Of a stretch of 5,761 nt of DNA, positions 5,420 to 5,761 are shown one piece after another (within the stretch, counting starts at the first letter, position 1; every line of letters starts with the position of its first letter). This DNA comes from an uncultured Clostridia bacterium (GTDB taxonomy: Bacteria > Bacillota > Clostridia > Christensenellales > Aristaeellaceae), in contig CAMDVP010000196.1 in assembly GCA_945877525.1 (NCBI GenBank), forward strand, positions 1 through 5,761, written 5' to 3'. The position numbers were made by a program, and so were the translations under genes. The notes beneath the pieces were generated by a model, which was not told the origin of the DNA, did not search any database, and saw nothing but the letters and a program-made list of their open reading frames with translations.

Positions 5420-5761
5420 TTACTCCTTCTGAGGCTCGCCGCCCAGCTTCATGGCGATGAAATAGCCCAGGGCAAAGGTGATCAGGCTGGCCAGAATCAC
5501 CGTCCACGCCGCGCCGGACATGTCCGTACCCATCAAAATAGCCACGGGAGAGGCCACCACCAGGCCGAGAATGGCACAGTAGGTAAGCATTTTGTGCCTG
5601 GCCAGCAGCACCTCGATCAGCTTGGCAATCGCAAAAATACCCACTACAATGCCGATGCCGAAGGGAAGCAGAATGCCCACATTGGTTAGCACGGCGCTCC
5701 ACTGACCCGCGGCCAGGCTGACAGTCAGCCCCTTGACAGAGGCAATCACCGGCTCATAATA
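5420..5761 (-). CDS. DUF368 membrane protein, C-terminal part (5' end outside window)
   Basis: Minus-strand frame open from the window edge to TAA at 5422-5420; 113 C-terminal residues are visible and it continues beyond the edge (the first visible codons read YYEPVIASVKG). DUF368 proteins are polytopic inner-membrane proteins; members such as PopT have been shown to translocate undecaprenyl phosphate, recycling the lipid carrier for wall synthesis. Seen: the EPVIA-x-VKG segment, a VGILLPFGIGIVVGIFAIAKLIE-type helix, the KLIEVLLARHK motif that follows, then TYCAILGLVVASPVAILM and AAWTVILASLITFALGYFIAM. These are three membrane segments typical of the family's C-terminal repeat. The short KLGGEPQKE tail is cytosolic or periplasmic depending on topology. 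There is no strong terminator before the downstream regulator gene. The substrate is inferred from the family, as the N-terminal half is not visible. Confidence 0.88.
   Translation of the reverse strand, partial: YYEPVIASVKGLTVSLAAGQWSAVLTNVGILLPFGIGIVVGIFAIAKLIEVLLARHKMLTYCAILGLVVASPVAILMGTDMSGAAWTVILASLITFALGYFIAMKLGGEPQKE

Noticed and set aside
5406..5421. Possible terminator hairpin between DUF368 and the XRE gene (GCAATTGC palindrome, AACG/CGTT arms)
   Set aside because: The arms are only about 4 bp with mismatched alternatives and only a short T-run follows on the minus strand; too weak to call.
4991..5689. Plus-strand open frame of 232 codons over the regulator and DUF368 genes
   Set aside because: Antisense to two family-supported genes, crosses their promoter region, and has a His/Gln/Gly-rich composition typical of mirror frames.

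Overview
The window is GC-rich by eye (roughly 60% or more) and looks like a stretch of bacterial chromosome from a GC-rich member of the Bacillota (Clostridia-type). This rests on an rsmG gene followed by a Noc/ParB-like gene, a Firmicute-style RsmG C-terminus, strong AGGAGG-type ribosome binding sites, and a small XRE regulator carrying a zinc-ribbon tail. The species cannot be named from the sequence. I see no tRNA, rRNA, CRISPR array, insertion sequence or phage gene.

Layout. Positions 1-3781 hold five tightly packed plus-strand genes, probably one transcription unit: the 3' part of an iron-containing alcohol dehydrogenase that resembles phosphonoacetaldehyde reductases; a soluble YdcF-like DUF218 protein whose start overlaps the dehydrogenase stop; a RadC (JAMM/MPN) protein; a second, membrane-anchored DUF218 protein of the SanA/ElyC type; and the 16S rRNA methyltransferase RsmG. 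A 169-bp intergenic region follows (3782-3950). It contains an intrinsic terminator and several possible competing hairpins. Next comes a ParB/Noc-family gene (3951-4793) whose CTP-binding motifs are strongly altered.

The right-hand part (4857-5761) is on the minus strand and converges on the Noc-like gene. It holds the C-terminal part of a DUF368 membrane protein (the family of undecaprenyl-phosphate translocases) and, downstream of it, a small helix-turn-helix regulator with a four-cysteine zinc ribbon. That regulator has its own extended -10 promoter, a near-perfect Shine-Dalgarno and a perfect 11-bp terminator hairpin. The convergent junction carries terminators for both directions.

How the genes may relate. 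RsmG and Noc are housekeeping functions (ribosome modification, chromosome and division control) that usually sit next to mnmG and parA/parB near the replication origin. Here rsmG is preceded by radC and DUF218 genes and noc is followed by a convergent regulator, so the canonical locus is rearranged. Two gene types (SanA/ElyC-type DUF218 and DUF368) have family links to cell-envelope lipid-carrier biology, but a shared pathway is only an inference. The most unusual items are the degenerate Noc/ParB CTP motifs, the terminator in the noc leader with no clear promoter after it, and the altered metal-ligand set of the dehydrogenase. I found no clearly new multi-gene system.
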